Positions 7,979 through 16,506 of a DNA stretch of 64,000 nt are shown piece after piece (position 1 is the stretch's first letter; each line of letters begins with the position of its first letter). Source of the DNA: Knoellia sp. S7-12 (GTDB lineage Bacteria > Actinomycetota > Actinomycetes > Actinomycetales > Dermatophilaceae); contig NZ_CP155449.1 in the NCBI RefSeq assembly GCF_040518285.1, positions 3,720,001-3,784,000 of the forward strand, read 5' to 3'. Made by a program: the position numbers and the translations under genes. The notes under the pieces were generated by a model. The model was not told the DNA's origin, did no database searches, and saw only the letters and a list, made by a program, of their open reading frames with translations.

Positions 7979-9040
7979 ATGACCACCACCAACCACCGGG
8001 TGCGTGCCCGGGTCGCCGCGGCTGTGCTCGGCACCCTGGCACTGACCGGCGCGATGCTCGTCGCCACACCACAATCAGGCCTCACCAGCCAGGCCTCCGC
8101 GGACAAGCCCGAGAAGCCGAGGATCCCGGCAGTCTGCGACGAGGACGAGACATCCGACTCGTTCGGCGGGGCGAAGGTCAGCGCGGCCTACGACCTCTAC
8201 TTCGACCAGTCGCAGACGAGCACCGACCATTTCCTCGACAACTACACCCCCCAGGGCCTCGGCATGTGGGAGAACTGGCGCGGAGGTCCCGGCACCGAAG
8301 ACCTCTTCCTCGTCGGCATGCACTACTCCGACGACCCGGACACCGAAGAGAACGAGGAGGAGACCAACCGTGGCCTCCTCTACGGCATGGACGCGGCAGG
8401 GAACGTGCAGGGTTACGCGATGCTTCCCGAGGGCTCGCACGCCGGCGGCGTCAAGGTCCACAAGGGATGGGTCTATGTCCAGAAGAACAACAAGCGCATC
8501 CTGCGCTACCCGGTGGAGCGGATCCGTGAAGCCTTCACGGACAGCTCCAGGCGCGAGCTCGGCGGAGGCACGCCGACCGCCTCAGTGACCGATGTGAGCT
8601 TCTTCGACATCGACGGCGGCTACCTCTACGGCGGGTTCCACAACAAGATCAAGGACCGTCGCGGACGCATGTTCCGCTACGAGATCCAGCCGGACGGCGA
8701 CCTCATCCAGGACACGCAGTGGGGCCCGATCGAGATCCCGACCAAGGCGCAGGGCGTGCTCGTCCTCAGTGACACCTGGATCTTCTCGACCTCACGATTC
8801 CGCGATTACCGCGGCAACATCTATGTCGTCCGGCGGGGCTATGAGTCGGGTGAGGAATTCACCTCCGTCAAGTACAAGTGCTTCCAGTCGGTGGCGATGA
8901 CCCAGGAGCTCGTCGGCCACAACGGCACCACCTATCTGCTCAACGAGAGCGGAGCGGCGGAGTTCGAGGATGGTCGGATCGACGACATCCGCAACCTCCA
9001 CGTCGCCAACACAGAGACGTTGCGCAGTCTCGTCTGGTGA
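7979..9040 (+). CDS. Secreted protein of unknown function, beta-propeller-like
   Basis: 353 residues. A clear Sec signal peptide (residues about 8-38, hydrophobic core VAAAVLGTLALTGAMLVAT) is followed by a polar domain with repeated blades such as RGLLYGMDAAGNVQGYAML, GWVYVQKNNKRILRY and GGYLYGGFHNKIKDRRGRMFRY, which resemble propeller strands. Two cysteines (PAVCDEDE, KYKCFQS) may form a disulfide. ATG at 7979 has GGGAGGGA 10 bases upstream. No enzyme motif was recognised. Confidence 0.75.
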   Translation: MTTTNHRVRARVAAAVLGTLALTGAMLVATPQSGLTSQASADKPEKPRIPAVCDEDETSDSFGGAKVSAAYDLYFDQSQTSTDHFLDNYTPQGLGMWENWRGGPGTEDLFLVGMHYSDDPDTEENEEETNRGLLYGMDAAGNVQGYAMLPEGSHAGGVKVHKGWVYVQKNNKRILRYPVERIREAFTDSSRRELGGGTPTASVTDVSFFDIDGGYLYGGFHNKIKDRRGRMFRYEIQPDGDLIQDTQWGPIEIPTKAQGVLVLSDTWIFSTSRFRDYRGNIYVVRRGYESGEEFTSVKYKCFQSVAMTQELVGHNGTTYLLNESGAAEFEDGRIDDIRNLHVANTETLRSLVW

Positions 9041-9060
9041 GGTTGTCGCACACCTGACTT

Positions 9061-9105
9061 CAGTGGGTATGCCGGGTCGTCACCTTCGCGGGTGACGGCC
9101 CGGTT
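9061..9105. terminator. Terminator-like hairpin, copy 1 of a repeated element
   Basis: CCGGGTCGTCACC (9072-9084) pairs with GGTGACGGCCCGG (9091-9103) across a 6-nt loop; one G-U pair, no T run. It lies between the convergent secreted-protein and lrp genes. The whole 45-bp unit recurs at 11009-11053 with 5 mismatches, and it contains the octamer GTATGCCG. Confidence 0.75.
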
Positions 9106-9119
9106 CCCGTTGGCGAAGG

Positions 9120-9596
9120 TCAGAAGGCCGTCGAGCTCCGGCTGATCAGGTGCGAGAGCACGATATTGGTCTCGGTCTTGCGCACGCTGGGGATGGCGCG
9201 CAGGGCCTGGACGGCAGCCTCCAGCCGGTCGGTGTCGGCGGCCACCAGCCGGACGATCGTGTCCGCGTCTCCGGTGACAGTGACGGCCTCGACGATCTCG
9301 GCAATGGGGCCGAGCGCGCGGCGCAGGCGGTCCACCCCGAGGACACCGTCTGTGTGCAGCTCGACGAGTGCCTCGATCGGGCGGCCGAGTCGCTTTTGGT
9401 CGATGAGGACCGTGAACCCGGTGATCACGCCGGCTCTGCGCAACCTGTCGACACGACGCTTCACTGCCGCCGTCGAGAGACCGACCTCGAGGCCGATCGA
9501 GGCGAAGCTGCGTCGGGCGTCGGCGGAGAGCGAGCCGAGGATGAGGTCGTCGATCCCATCGGGCCTGAAGTCGTGGGGCACACAACGATCGTCCAC
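9120..9596 (-). CDS. Lrp/AsnC-family transcriptional regulator
   Basis: 158 residues. N-terminal HTH (DDLILGSLSADARRSFASIGLEVGLSTAAVKRRVDRL) followed by a RAM ligand-binding domain (GRPIEALVELHTDG...ADTIVRLVAADTDRLEAAVQAL), in the usual Lrp order and length. GTG at 9594-9596 is the start used; it lacks a strong ribosome site. It is divergent from the M20 peptidase at 9647 with only 50 bp between starts, so it probably controls that gene. Confidence 0.88.
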   Translation of the reverse strand: MDDRCVPHDFRPDGIDDLILGSLSADARRSFASIGLEVGLSTAAVKRRVDRLRRAGVITGFTVLIDQKRLGRPIEALVELHTDGVLGVDRLRRALGPIAEIVEAVTVTGDADTIVRLVAADTDRLEAAVQALRAIPSVRKTETNIVLSHLISRSSTAF

Positions 9597-9646
9597 CAGC
9601 CCGGGCGGAAACGCAATGATGTGCGGCCGGGCGCAAGGAATGGAGC

Positions 9647-10984
9647 ATGACGTTGCGCCAGTCTGTTGCCTACCGTGAAGTCATGGCCATTCAGGACACC
9701 GCCGCGATCCGGACCACCGACCTCAGTGACGTCGAACGCCGGGCGCTGGACACGATCGACCCCGACGAGATCCGGTCCGAGCTGGTGACGCTGATCGGCA
9801 TGCCCAGCGTTTCGGGATCCGACGCGGAGTGCGAGATCCAGCACGTCCTCGCCCGGCGCCTCGACGAGTGCGGGCTCGAGGTCGACCTGTGGCGAGCGGA
9901 CCTCGACACCCTCCGAGCGGACCCAGCCTTCCCCGGTGAGGAGGTCGACCGTTCAGAAGCATGGGGACTTGTCGCCACCAGCGGCCCGGGGGTGCCCTCG
10001 CTCGTCCTGCAGGGCCACGTCGATGTCGTCCCCTCGGGCGATCTCGACAAGTGGAGGGGCGACCCATACGTCCCGCGGTTCGACGGCGCTCGCGTGCTCG
10101 GCCGCGGGGCGTGTGACATGAAGGCCGGGCTCGTGGCCAACCTGGCAGCAGTTCGGGCGGCGCAGCGGGTGGGACTGCCCACCGCCCGACCCATCGGACT
10201 CCACTTCGCGATCGGAGAAGAGGACGGCGGACTCGGCGCCTTCGCGACGCTTCGTCGGGGACACCTGGCCGAGGCGTGCATCATCACCGAACCGACCTCC
10301 GGCGGCATCGTGACCGCGGCGGGCGGAGCGCTGACGTTCGAGATTCGGGTCGGCGGGGTCGCGACTCACGGCAGCACGGCATACGCCGGACGCAGTGCCC
10401 TGCACCACTTCGTTCCCTTCCTCGAGGCACTCGGTGACCTCGAGCGCAGGCGCAACGAGACCGTCGACCCACTCATGGGCGGGCTCCCGGTGGCGTACCC
10501 CATCTCGATCGGTCGGGTCCGGTGCGGCGACTGGGCCAGTTCGGTTCCTGACCTGCTCGTGGCCGAAGGGCGTTTGGGCGTGGCACTCGACGAGGATCCT
10601 GCTGAGGCAAGGGCCGCCCTTGAAGAGGCGATTCAGCTCACCGCCCAGAGCGACGAGTGGTTGCGCCATCACCCACCCACGGTGAGCTGGACGGGTGGGC
10701 AGTACGCCAGCGGACGCCTCGTCGAGGGCGAGTCACTCCTCGGCCTCCTCGGGGGAGCCCTGGACTCCGTCGGAGCGATGACGCCTCGTCAGCCGCGCGG
10801 CGTCCCCTATGGCAGCGACCTCCGCCTGTACTCCGGCGCGGGCGTCCCCACGCTGCACTACGGCCCCGGCAACGCCCAGGTGGCGCACTCCCCTCGCGAG
10901 GAAGTCGATCTGCGCGAGGTGGTGCAGGTCGCGGAGACCCTCACCGTCGCGCTGCTGCGTGCGGCGTCAGGAGCAGTTGCCTAG
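9647..10984 (+). CDS. M20-family metallopeptidase/deacetylase (ArgE/DapE type)
   Basis: 445 residues. Metal and catalytic motifs are in order: QGHVDVVPSGD (His and Asp ligand region), GRGACDMKAGL (bridging Asp), IGEEDGG (general-base Glu and ligand), and a C-terminal HSPREEV. An insertion dimerisation domain (VRVGG-like ATHGSTAYAG) lies in the middle. It should remove an acyl group from, or hydrolyse, an amino-acid derivative; substrate not determinable. ATG 9647 follows AAGGA; ATG 9683 is an alternative. Divergent lrp is the likely regulator. Confidence 0.85.
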   Translation: MTLRQSVAYREVMAIQDTAAIRTTDLSDVERRALDTIDPDEIRSELVTLIGMPSVSGSDAECEIQHVLARRLDECGLEVDLWRADLDTLRADPAFPGEEVDRSEAWGLVATSGPGVPSLVLQGHVDVVPSGDLDKWRGDPYVPRFDGARVLGRGACDMKAGLVANLAAVRAAQRVGLPTARPIGLHFAIGEEDGGLGAFATLRRGHLAEACIITEPTSGGIVTAAGGALTFEIRVGGVATHGSTAYAGRSALHHFVPFLEALGDLERRRNETVDPLMGGLPVAYPISIGRVRCGDWASSVPDLLVAEGRLGVALDEDPAEARAALEEAIQLTAQSDEWLRHHPPTVSWTGGQYASGRLVEGESLLGLLGGALDSVGAMTPRQPRGVPYGSDLRLYSGAGVPTLHYGPGNAQVAHSPREEVDLREVVQVAETLTVALLRAASGAVA

Positions 10985-11008
10985 CTCTACGGACCCCACC
11001 GGTGAACT

Positions 11009-11053
11009 CAGTGGGTATGCCGGGCCGTCACGTTCCCGGGTCACGGCCAGGTT
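11009..11053. repeat. Copy 2 of the 45-bp terminator-like repeat
   Basis: 40 of 45 positions match 9061-9105, including the GTATGCCGGG segment. Pairing in the stem is poorer than in copy 1. It follows the M20 peptidase and precedes the PhyH-like gene. Confidence 0.65.
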
Positions 11054-11138
11054 GCCTCTTGACGGTCTCCCTACGCTGGGAGAATCGTTCGAGGCACGGG
11101 CAACGCGGCTCGTCTCGGGAAAGAAAGTGGTTCAGCGC

Positions 11139-11981
11139 ATGACGTCCACAGCGCCCGGCAGGCACGCACCCGCATCGCCCGATGATCTTGAGCAGCTGTC
11201 GCGCGAGGGGATCGTGGCGCGACGAGGGGCCTTCGATGTCGCGTGGGTGGACCGCCTCCACAGTGACGTCCTGGCTGCGTTCGAGGAGGCCCGTCACCGC
11301 GAGGGCGGAGCCATCGGGCGGGGACCGCAACGGTGGTACGTCGAGGTCCACCCCGAACAGCTCGACGGCTTCGTCGACCTGGTCACCCACCCGTGGGTGA
11401 CCGGGATCTGCGAGTCCGTCCTCGGGCCGGACTACGAGATCGTCGAGATCGGGTTCGACATCCCGTTCCCGCGGTCCGCTGACCAGCCGTGGCACCGCGA
11501 CTTCCCGTCTCCTGTGGAGACACATGGCCAGCGCCGCCTGACTTCCTTGGCGTTCAACATCAGCACGGTCGACACCACTGCGGACATGGGCCCCTTCCAG
11601 ATCGCCCCCGGCACGCAGTACGAAGCCGGCCTGGACTGGCCACACCAGATGTTCCCGCCCAAATCAGAGTGGCCGCGCTTCAAGGAGATGTCGCAGCTGC
11701 GCATGCCGCAGCGAGGCGACATCTCGGCGCGCTCGGCACTGACGCTGCATCGAGGAACCGCAAACCACAGCGAGCTCGCCAGGCCAGTGGTGGTGCTCGG
11801 AGTCGATGCGCCCGGCGCGGGACACGCCGAACTGCACGACCTCATGGTCACCCAGCCCTTCTGGGACAGCCTCCCCGAGGAGGCGCGCCAGCACCTTGAT
11901 GCGCGCGTCGTGGAGACGCTGGAGCCGATCGTCCAGAAGCACGACATCGAGGGTCTCGTCATGGGTGCCACGGACGACTGA
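11139..11981 (+). CDS. Phytanoyl-CoA dioxygenase (PhyH) family protein
   Basis: 280 residues. An Fe(II)/2-oxoglutarate dioxygenase fold is suggested by the HxD pair in QPWHRDFPSP and a distal LHRGTANHS containing the third His ligand; ADMGPFQIAPGTQYE is the PhyH segment between them. It should hydroxylate a small-molecule substrate, which cannot be named from sequence. ATG 11139 lies after a GGGAAAG stretch 16-20 bases upstream. Confidence 0.8.
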   Translation: MTSTAPGRHAPASPDDLEQLSREGIVARRGAFDVAWVDRLHSDVLAAFEEARHREGGAIGRGPQRWYVEVHPEQLDGFVDLVTHPWVTGICESVLGPDYEIVEIGFDIPFPRSADQPWHRDFPSPVETHGQRRLTSLAFNISTVDTTADMGPFQIAPGTQYEAGLDWPHQMFPPKSEWPRFKEMSQLRMPQRGDISARSALTLHRGTANHSELARPVVVLGVDAPGAGHAELHDLMVTQPFWDSLPEEARQHLDARVVETLEPIVQKHDIEGLVMGATDD

Positions 11982-11996
11982 TCGGCGCGCGCCTCC

Positions 11997-12647
11997 TCAG
12001 ATCGCGAAGTCCGTGCCTCCAGTGCGGCGAGGCTCGCTCTTCGCGTCAAGGGCGTTCTCGACCTGGTCGACTGCGTATGCCGGGTCGCGACTGCCGACCT
12101 TGCGCGCGGTCGTGAGGTGGCCACCGAGGTAGCCGGAGGCGCCGGCGACCGCGGCTCCGGCCAGCGCCGTGGCGACGCCCAGGCCGTGGCGGCGTCGCCC
12201 GCGTGCCACCCATGAGGTGAGGTAGAGGGTGGTCGCCACGACATTGAGTGCGCCGTGGAGTGCGCCGACGCGCTGCGCCTCGCGGCCCGTGCGTGACCAC
12301 TCCGCCAAGCCGGTGAGGGCGGTGGGCCCGACGGCAGCCAGGCCGACGCCGACCAGTCGTCGGCTCGCGCCACGATCCTCCGGGCGGCCACGGAGGTCGA
12401 GGATCGACGCCGCCGTCCAGCACCCGAGCGGCACGTCGGTCAGCAGCGGATGCAGGGCGTGGCCGATGACTCCGGAGCGGAGCAACTCGCTGCCCGACCA
12501 TCGGTCCAGAGGTTTGGCAGCCACTGCATAGACGGTGCGCAGGCGGTCGAGGCCCGCGTTCTGTTCGAGGCGCTGGGTGGCGGCGACGAGGGACGGCGTG
12601 GTCGGGAGGGTGCGGCCCGCGGTGTCCGTCTTGGCATGAGGTTCCAT
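11997..12647 (-). CDS. DUF2231-like membrane protein
   Basis: 216 residues with about four hydrophobic segments. The core HALHPLLTDVPLGCWTAASILDL fits the DUF2231 signature (HP near the first helix), and ALTGLAEWSRT, LHGALNVVATTLYLTSW and YLGGHL follow in the expected order. These proteins often occur with redox or haem proteins. It starts 4 bp after the hemerythrin stop, so the two are an operon. Confidence 0.8.
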   Translation of the reverse strand: MEPHAKTDTAGRTLPTTPSLVAATQRLEQNAGLDRLRTVYAVAAKPLDRWSGSELLRSGVIGHALHPLLTDVPLGCWTAASILDLRGRPEDRGASRRLVGVGLAAVGPTALTGLAEWSRTGREAQRVGALHGALNVVATTLYLTSWVARGRRRHGLGVATALAGAAVAGASGYLGGHLTTARKVGSRDPAYAVDQVENALDAKSEPRRTGGTDFAI

Positions 12648-12651
12648 GGCG

Positions 12652-13149
12652 TCAGGACAGCACTGCGTCGACGGTCTTCTTGAGTGCGCTCGGCTGCTCC
12701 GGGCGGCGAGGTGCCCCCTCTTTTGCTTCAGCGAGCTCGGCCCCGATCTCGCGCAGTCGGGCGCGGGACAGGCCCTCGCGGACCTTGGGGAACCAGTCGT
12801 CTTCCTCTTCCTCCATGTGGTGCGTGACGTTCTCGATGAGCACCGTCGTCTTCGCCTCGAAGCGCTCGTCCTTGGGGGTCATCGTCACGAGCTCCATGAC
12901 GAGCAGGTCGGCGACGTGGTGCTCCTCGTAGGACTCGAGCACGTCGTCCTCCAACTCGGGGAGGAGCTCGCGCACCCGTGGGTACATGACTTCGTTCTCG
13001 ATGTAGGTGTGCACCGTGAGCAGCTCGATGATCTGCTCCACGAGCTTGCCCTTGCGAGCGTCGGTCGTCGTGGACTTCTGGAACTCGCGGAACAGGGCAC
13101 GGACCTCCTTGTGGTCTGCCTTCAACATGACAATGGCGTCCTGCGACAT
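12652..13149 (-). CDS. Hemerythrin HHE-domain protein
   Basis: 165 residues, four-helix. Diiron ligands are visible in order: ADHKEVR (His), VHTYIENEVMYP (His and Glu), SYEEHHVAD (His), and VTHHMEEEEDDWFP (His and acidic). It probably binds O2 or senses redox/iron; the exact role is open. ATG at 13147-13149. Pairs with the DUF2231 gene downstream. Confidence 0.9.
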   Translation of the reverse strand: MSQDAIVMLKADHKEVRALFREFQKSTTTDARKGKLVEQIIELLTVHTYIENEVMYPRVRELLPELEDDVLESYEEHHVADLLVMELVTMTPKDERFEAKTTVLIENVTHHMEEEEDDWFPKVREGLSRARLREIGAELAEAKEGAPRRPEQPSALKKTVDAVLS

Positions 13150-13287
13150 GGGGTCTCCTCAAGGCACTTGTCGGGCAGGTCGGTTGAGCCGCCGATCACT
13201 CACGACGTACCCCGCGACTGAGGGACCGAAACGCGGGACGAGGCGCTCAACGCAACACGTCCGTGCGGTTCTGGGTAGCGTCCTCTT

Positions 13288-13464
13288 GTGGCTGAGGCGT
13301 GGAGCGTCCTTGATGAGGAACCGAAGGTGAACGGGGACACTGCGGTGGCCCGTGTCTCGACGAACCTCGACGACGGCAGGCTGACCACCTACTTCCGCAG
13401 CGACCTCGGCCGGCTCCTGTGCTTCGTGTCGAACGGCAGGCTGCCACACGAGCTAGCGATTTAG
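13288..13464 (+). CDS. Small orphan ORF (58 residues), hypothetical
   Basis: A GTG-initiated frame reads through to TAG at 13462-13464. The product is acidic and compact (starts VAEAWSVLDEEP, ends GRLPHELAI), with codon choice favouring C/G at third positions, so it looks coding. It has no family I recognise. The next gene, at 13510, is also a small orphan in the same direction; the pair may be co-transcribed. The 138 bp upstream (13150-13287) should hold the hemerythrin promoter and this gene's promoter. Confidence 0.4.
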   Translation: MAEAWSVLDEEPKVNGDTAVARVSTNLDDGRLTTYFRSDLGRLLCFVSNGRLPHELAI

Positions 13465-13509
13465 CGCGCAGCGTAGGCACACGCCACAGCGCGACTATCG
13501 TCCTAGCGC

Positions 13510-13785
13510 ATGGGTGAGGAAGACAGGGACAAGCCCGACGCGGCGATGATTGCCCTACTCAACGACCGGGATGGGATCCCCACGACGGTGACGCTGCGAG
13601 ACGGGCGCGAACTGACCGTCTGGAACATCGCCTGGGGGTATGACATCGGCGACGACTACGCCCACATCACGACCAACTGCAGCCCGTCCGTGGGGCTCCT
13701 GCCGTTGGACTTCTTCTACACGGACGAGGTCAACGAGATACGCGCCTCCGAGAGCGGGGCGGTCCTGCACCATCCGGAGCAATGA
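13510..13785 (+). CDS. Hypothetical protein, 91 residues
   Basis: A small soluble acidic protein with no transmembrane segment (VTLRDGRELTVWNIAWGYDIGDDY, then HITTNCSPSVGLLPLDFFYTDEV). The pattern is reminiscent of small immunity-like or Imm-type proteins but no family is assigned. ATG at 13510. It lies in the island without the GTATGCCG octamer. Confidence 0.6.
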   Translation: MGEEDRDKPDAAMIALLNDRDGIPTTVTLRDGRELTVWNIAWGYDIGDDYAHITTNCSPSVGLLPLDFFYTDEVNEIRASESGAVLHHPEQ

Positions 13786-13837
13786 CGCACGTTCGATTCG
13801 CATCAGCACATCAGCGGCATGACCGGATGTCTGTTGG

Positions 13838-14113
13838 TCAGAAGAAGTCGAGGGCGAATCGGCCCAGACGCTTCAAGGACGCGCCCAGGCTTCGGATGTA
13901 GCCGATTCCCGTGCGTTGGCCCTCACGCCATCCGCTCGCCGCAGCCGTGATCAGGGCGACGATTCCCACACCCCACGCCACGACAAGGACGGATGCCGGG
14001 TAGTCGGTGAGCCATGAAGATGCGAGGACGAGCCCTGAGGCCGCCAGAAGAACTAGCGCCAGCCCCGGGAGCACACTCACGACGAGTGGCGGCTCGCGGC
14101 TGGCGGACTCCAT
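13838..14113 (-). CDS. Small membrane protein, hypothetical
   Basis: 91 residues with two membrane segments (VVSVLPGLALVLLAASGLVLA and VLVVAWGVGIVALITAAAS) and a basic C-terminus. ATG at 14111-14113 is chosen; the open frame continues upstream to 14362 and would add a third, very hydrophobic helix (PLLLFLFVFILVIVVMIIV), but the sequence between has weaker codon bias. The longer form cannot be excluded. Confidence 0.5.
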   Translation of the reverse strand: MESASREPPLVVSVLPGLALVLLAASGLVLASSWLTDYPASVLVVAWGVGIVALITAAASGWREGQRTGIGYIRSLGASLKRLGRFALDFF

Positions 14114-14427
14114 GACGGGAGCATAAGGCGGGCGCCCAACTAACCGGTTCGCGGCATGTCCGGACGACCTCGAACAGCCGAACCGGAGACATGCCGAATC
14201 AACCTCCCGAGTCACGATGATCATGACCACGATGACGAGGATGAAGACGAAGAGGAACAGCAGGAGCGGCGTCGACGATCCCTCATCGCTCGTCGACACT
14301 TTTTGCAGGCGGGGGCACGTCATCGTGACTTCCCTTGGGACTTCCAGACCCCGGTCGGCCACGGAGCAGACCGAACCGACAGCGGTTGGCGCGCCGGCGC
14401 AGCAGTTACCCGAATACCCTCATAGAG
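14114..14427. other. Region without an assigned gene, upstream of fic
   Basis: About 310 bp. On the minus strand an open frame in phase with the gene at 13838-14113 encodes one strongly hydrophobic helix at about 14222-14275, with high G/C third-base use; this may be an N-terminal extension or a decayed membrane gene. No promoter or repeat was recognised here apart from the fic palindrome that follows. Confidence 0.4.
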
Positions 14428-14471
14428 GGTCTAAACTACATAAGCGGCTGCCGCATTATCTAGTTTAGACC
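14428..14471. promoter_or_regulatory. 44-bp imperfect palindrome in the fic leader
   Basis: GGTCTAAACTA (14428-14438) and TAGTTTAGACC (14461-14471) are perfect 11-bp complements. Between them GCGGC-T-GCCGC continues the symmetry, so the whole element has one mismatch and one indel. It ends 17 bp before the fic start, and its AT-rich arms stand out in this GC-rich DNA. It may be an operator for the Fic protein's own C-terminal winged helix, or an mRNA hairpin. Confidence 0.7.
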
Positions 14472-14488
14472 GTCTGTGAGGGCTTCTG

Positions 14489-15541
14489 ATGCACTCGTTC
14501 GTCGACCTTGACCGAGTCCTCGGCGCTGTGCCAGCGCCCTTGGTCATGACGTTACGCGACATTGACCGCGGCCAAGGCAGCGAGGGGCTGTACCTCAACC
14601 AGGTACCCGACCTACTTACCGAGCTGGCCAACCGCGCTCGGGTCGCGAGCATCACTGCGTCGTCTGCCCTCGAGGGCGTCGTCGTCAAGAACCGCAGCCG
14701 TGCGGCCGCCATCATCGCCAACAAACCCATCGAGTTGCGCACCCGCAGCGAACAAGAGCTCGCCGGCTACCGTGCTGCCCTCGATTACCTCTTCGCCGAG
14801 GACTGGCGCCCCCTGAACGTCGGCCTGCTCCTTCACCTGCATCGGCTGCTGTTCGCGGATACCAAGGCCACCGGTGGAACCTTCAAGCAAAGCGACAACC
14901 TTGTCGTCGACCGGTCTCCCGACGGAATCCAGACCGTCCGATTCAAACCCGTCCCTGCCGCTCGCACCGAGTACTACGCCGCCGACCTCATCGACCGCTA
15001 CGCCGAAGCCCTCAAGGCAAACCAGCACCACCCCGTGCTCCTCGTCGGCCTGTTCGTCTTGGATCTGCTCATCATCCACCCGTTCGACGACGGCAATGGT
15101 CGCGTGGCACGCGCGCTGACGAACGCCCTCCTCGCCGAGGCCGGGTATGGGGTCGGCCGCTACGTGTCGCTCGAACAGCTCATTGCCGAATCTGCCGACG
15201 ACTACTACCAGGCGTTGCTTGACTCAACCCACGACTGGAACGACCACGCCAACGACCCGTGGCCCTGGCTGGCGTACTTCAGCAAACTCCTGGCTCGCGG
15301 CTACGCGCGGTTCGCTGAGGGTGTCGCCGCCGATAGGTCTGGAAGCACGAAATCGGAACGCGTCCGTGAGCACGTCTTGAGGCACGGTGCGCCCGTTTTT
15401 GCGATCTCCGATGTCAGAGCCGCGCTACCCGGAATCAGCGATCCCACCATCCGACTCGTCCTCAATGAGCTGAGGGACGAAGGGCTTCTCAAGCCACAGG
15501 GCACAGGACGCTCGGCCGTGTGGTTGCGTGTAACCAAGTAA
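14489..15541 (+). CDS. Fic-family protein (predicted AMP-transferase) with C-terminal winged helix
   Basis: 350 residues. The Fic active-site motif HPFDDGNGR is at residues 197-205. An inhibitory-helix motif SSALEG (S58 to G63, consensus S/T-xxx-E-G) lies N-terminal to it, so it is a class II, self-inhibited Fic. Residues about 290-350 form a winged HTH (SERVREHVLRHG...DPTIRLVLNELRDEGLL). This architecture transfers AMP to a protein target, which is unknown. No separate antitoxin gene is next to it. GAGGG at 14478-14482 supports ATG 14489. AT-richer than neighbours; likely acquired. Confidence 0.9.
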   Translation: MHSFVDLDRVLGAVPAPLVMTLRDIDRGQGSEGLYLNQVPDLLTELANRARVASITASSALEGVVVKNRSRAAAIIANKPIELRTRSEQELAGYRAALDYLFAEDWRPLNVGLLLHLHRLLFADTKATGGTFKQSDNLVVDRSPDGIQTVRFKPVPAARTEYYAADLIDRYAEALKANQHHPVLLVGLFVLDLLIIHPFDDGNGRVARALTNALLAEAGYGVGRYVSLEQLIAESADDYYQALLDSTHDWNDHANDPWPWLAYFSKLLARGYARFAEGVAADRSGSTKSERVREHVLRHGAPVFAISDVRAALPGISDPTIRLVLNELRDEGLLKPQGTGRSAVWLRVTK

Positions 15542-15622
15542 GCCACTCGCCACACACCTTGCGGCAGTTCCGGACGTTTCAAACCGTCTTGGCGAACAGT
15601 CCGCAGTCACTACGGTTCTGTC

Positions 15623-15928
15623 ATGGCCTGGATAGAGACGCACATCTTCGTGGATCCAATGGTGGACCTGCGATCAGAGGCTGACCGTGCCGGCGCTCTT
15701 GAAGCGGAGCTGGCGCGTGAGATCGGTCCGGGACATGTGTTGGACGGGCAACCGTGGAGGGTCGTTGCTGAAGCCACCCCTCAGGACGAGGTGCTGGTAG
15801 CGGCTGGCGATACAGCCTTCCTCGTTCACCTGACGTGGACGGGCCGCGCAGAGAGACCTCCTTGGCCCACGGCAGAGCGCGTCGACAGCGCTGTGGAGTT
15901 CGAGCGCCTCGTGGAGTTCAGGTACTAA
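15623..15928 (+). CDS. Hypothetical protein, 101 residues
   Basis: A small soluble protein (MAWIETHIFVDPMVD...VVAEATPQDEVLVAAGDTAFLVHLTWTGRAE...WP). The middle pattern WRVVAEATPQDEVLVAAGDTAFLVHLTW resembles small SUKH- or Imm-like orphan proteins but I assign no family. ATG 15623; no convincing partner gene. Confidence 0.55.
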   Translation: MAWIETHIFVDPMVDLRSEADRAGALEAELAREIGPGHVLDGQPWRVVAEATPQDEVLVAAGDTAFLVHLTWTGRAERPPWPTAERVDSAVEFERLVEFRY

Positions 15929-15993
15929 CGCAACGCGGCATTTGCGGACGTCCTGTGGATTTCGGGCCGGACGTCATCTCGGTCCCAATCGCC

Positions 15994-16329
15994 CTACAGG
16001 CCCCACGATGAGCGGTCGGTGCTAGGTCCACCGATCGACTTGAAGCAGGGGGCGTGAACGGGCGCCGGGACGTCGAGCTCGGTCTTGACCATGATGCCGG
16101 TGTCAGGCAGGTCGAAAACCTGAACGAACTGGATCTTGAACCCCGCAGCATTGACGCATTGGATGTACTTACGGGAAAGGTGGTCGGCAGTTTCCTCGCT
16201 GAGCGTGCTGCTGGGCCCCACATTGGTGGCAGTGCCCGCTGCATCTCGGGTGGACGAAGGGTCGGGCTGTTCACATGCGGCCAGCCCAGCAATGAGGCAT
16301 ATGGCGACTAGAGCTTGGCGAACCCTCAT
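15994..16329 (-). CDS. Putative lipoprotein, hypothetical
   Basis: 111 residues. A lipoprotein signal peptide (MRVRQALVAICLIAGLAAC) ends in a good lipobox LAAC, so Cys19 should be lipidated. The mature part is Ser/Thr-rich, then holds two cysteines (IQCVNAAG, APCFKS) likely to pair. Function unknown. ATG at 16327-16329; an upstream frame adds residues but breaks the signal. The 177 bp upstream (16330-16506) shows no gene. Confidence 0.65.
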   Translation of the reverse strand: MRVRQALVAICLIAGLAACEQPDPSSTRDAAGTATNVGPSSTLSEETADHLSRKYIQCVNAAGFKIQFVQVFDLPDTGIMVKTELDVPAPVHAPCFKSIGGPSTDRSSWGL

Positions 16330-16506
16330 GATTGAGGGTCCCACCGATTGGACCGTTGCGGGCACGGATCGAAGCCTCACCTCAAGCACGTCCGGTCATC
16401 GGCACGACCGCGCGGAAGGCGGCAGATGCGAACGTTTTGCCCGGCGTGGCGACTTGGGGAATCCCGAGCGTGGCCTCGATACCAAGGTTGTCGGCCCCGC
16501 GCCCGC

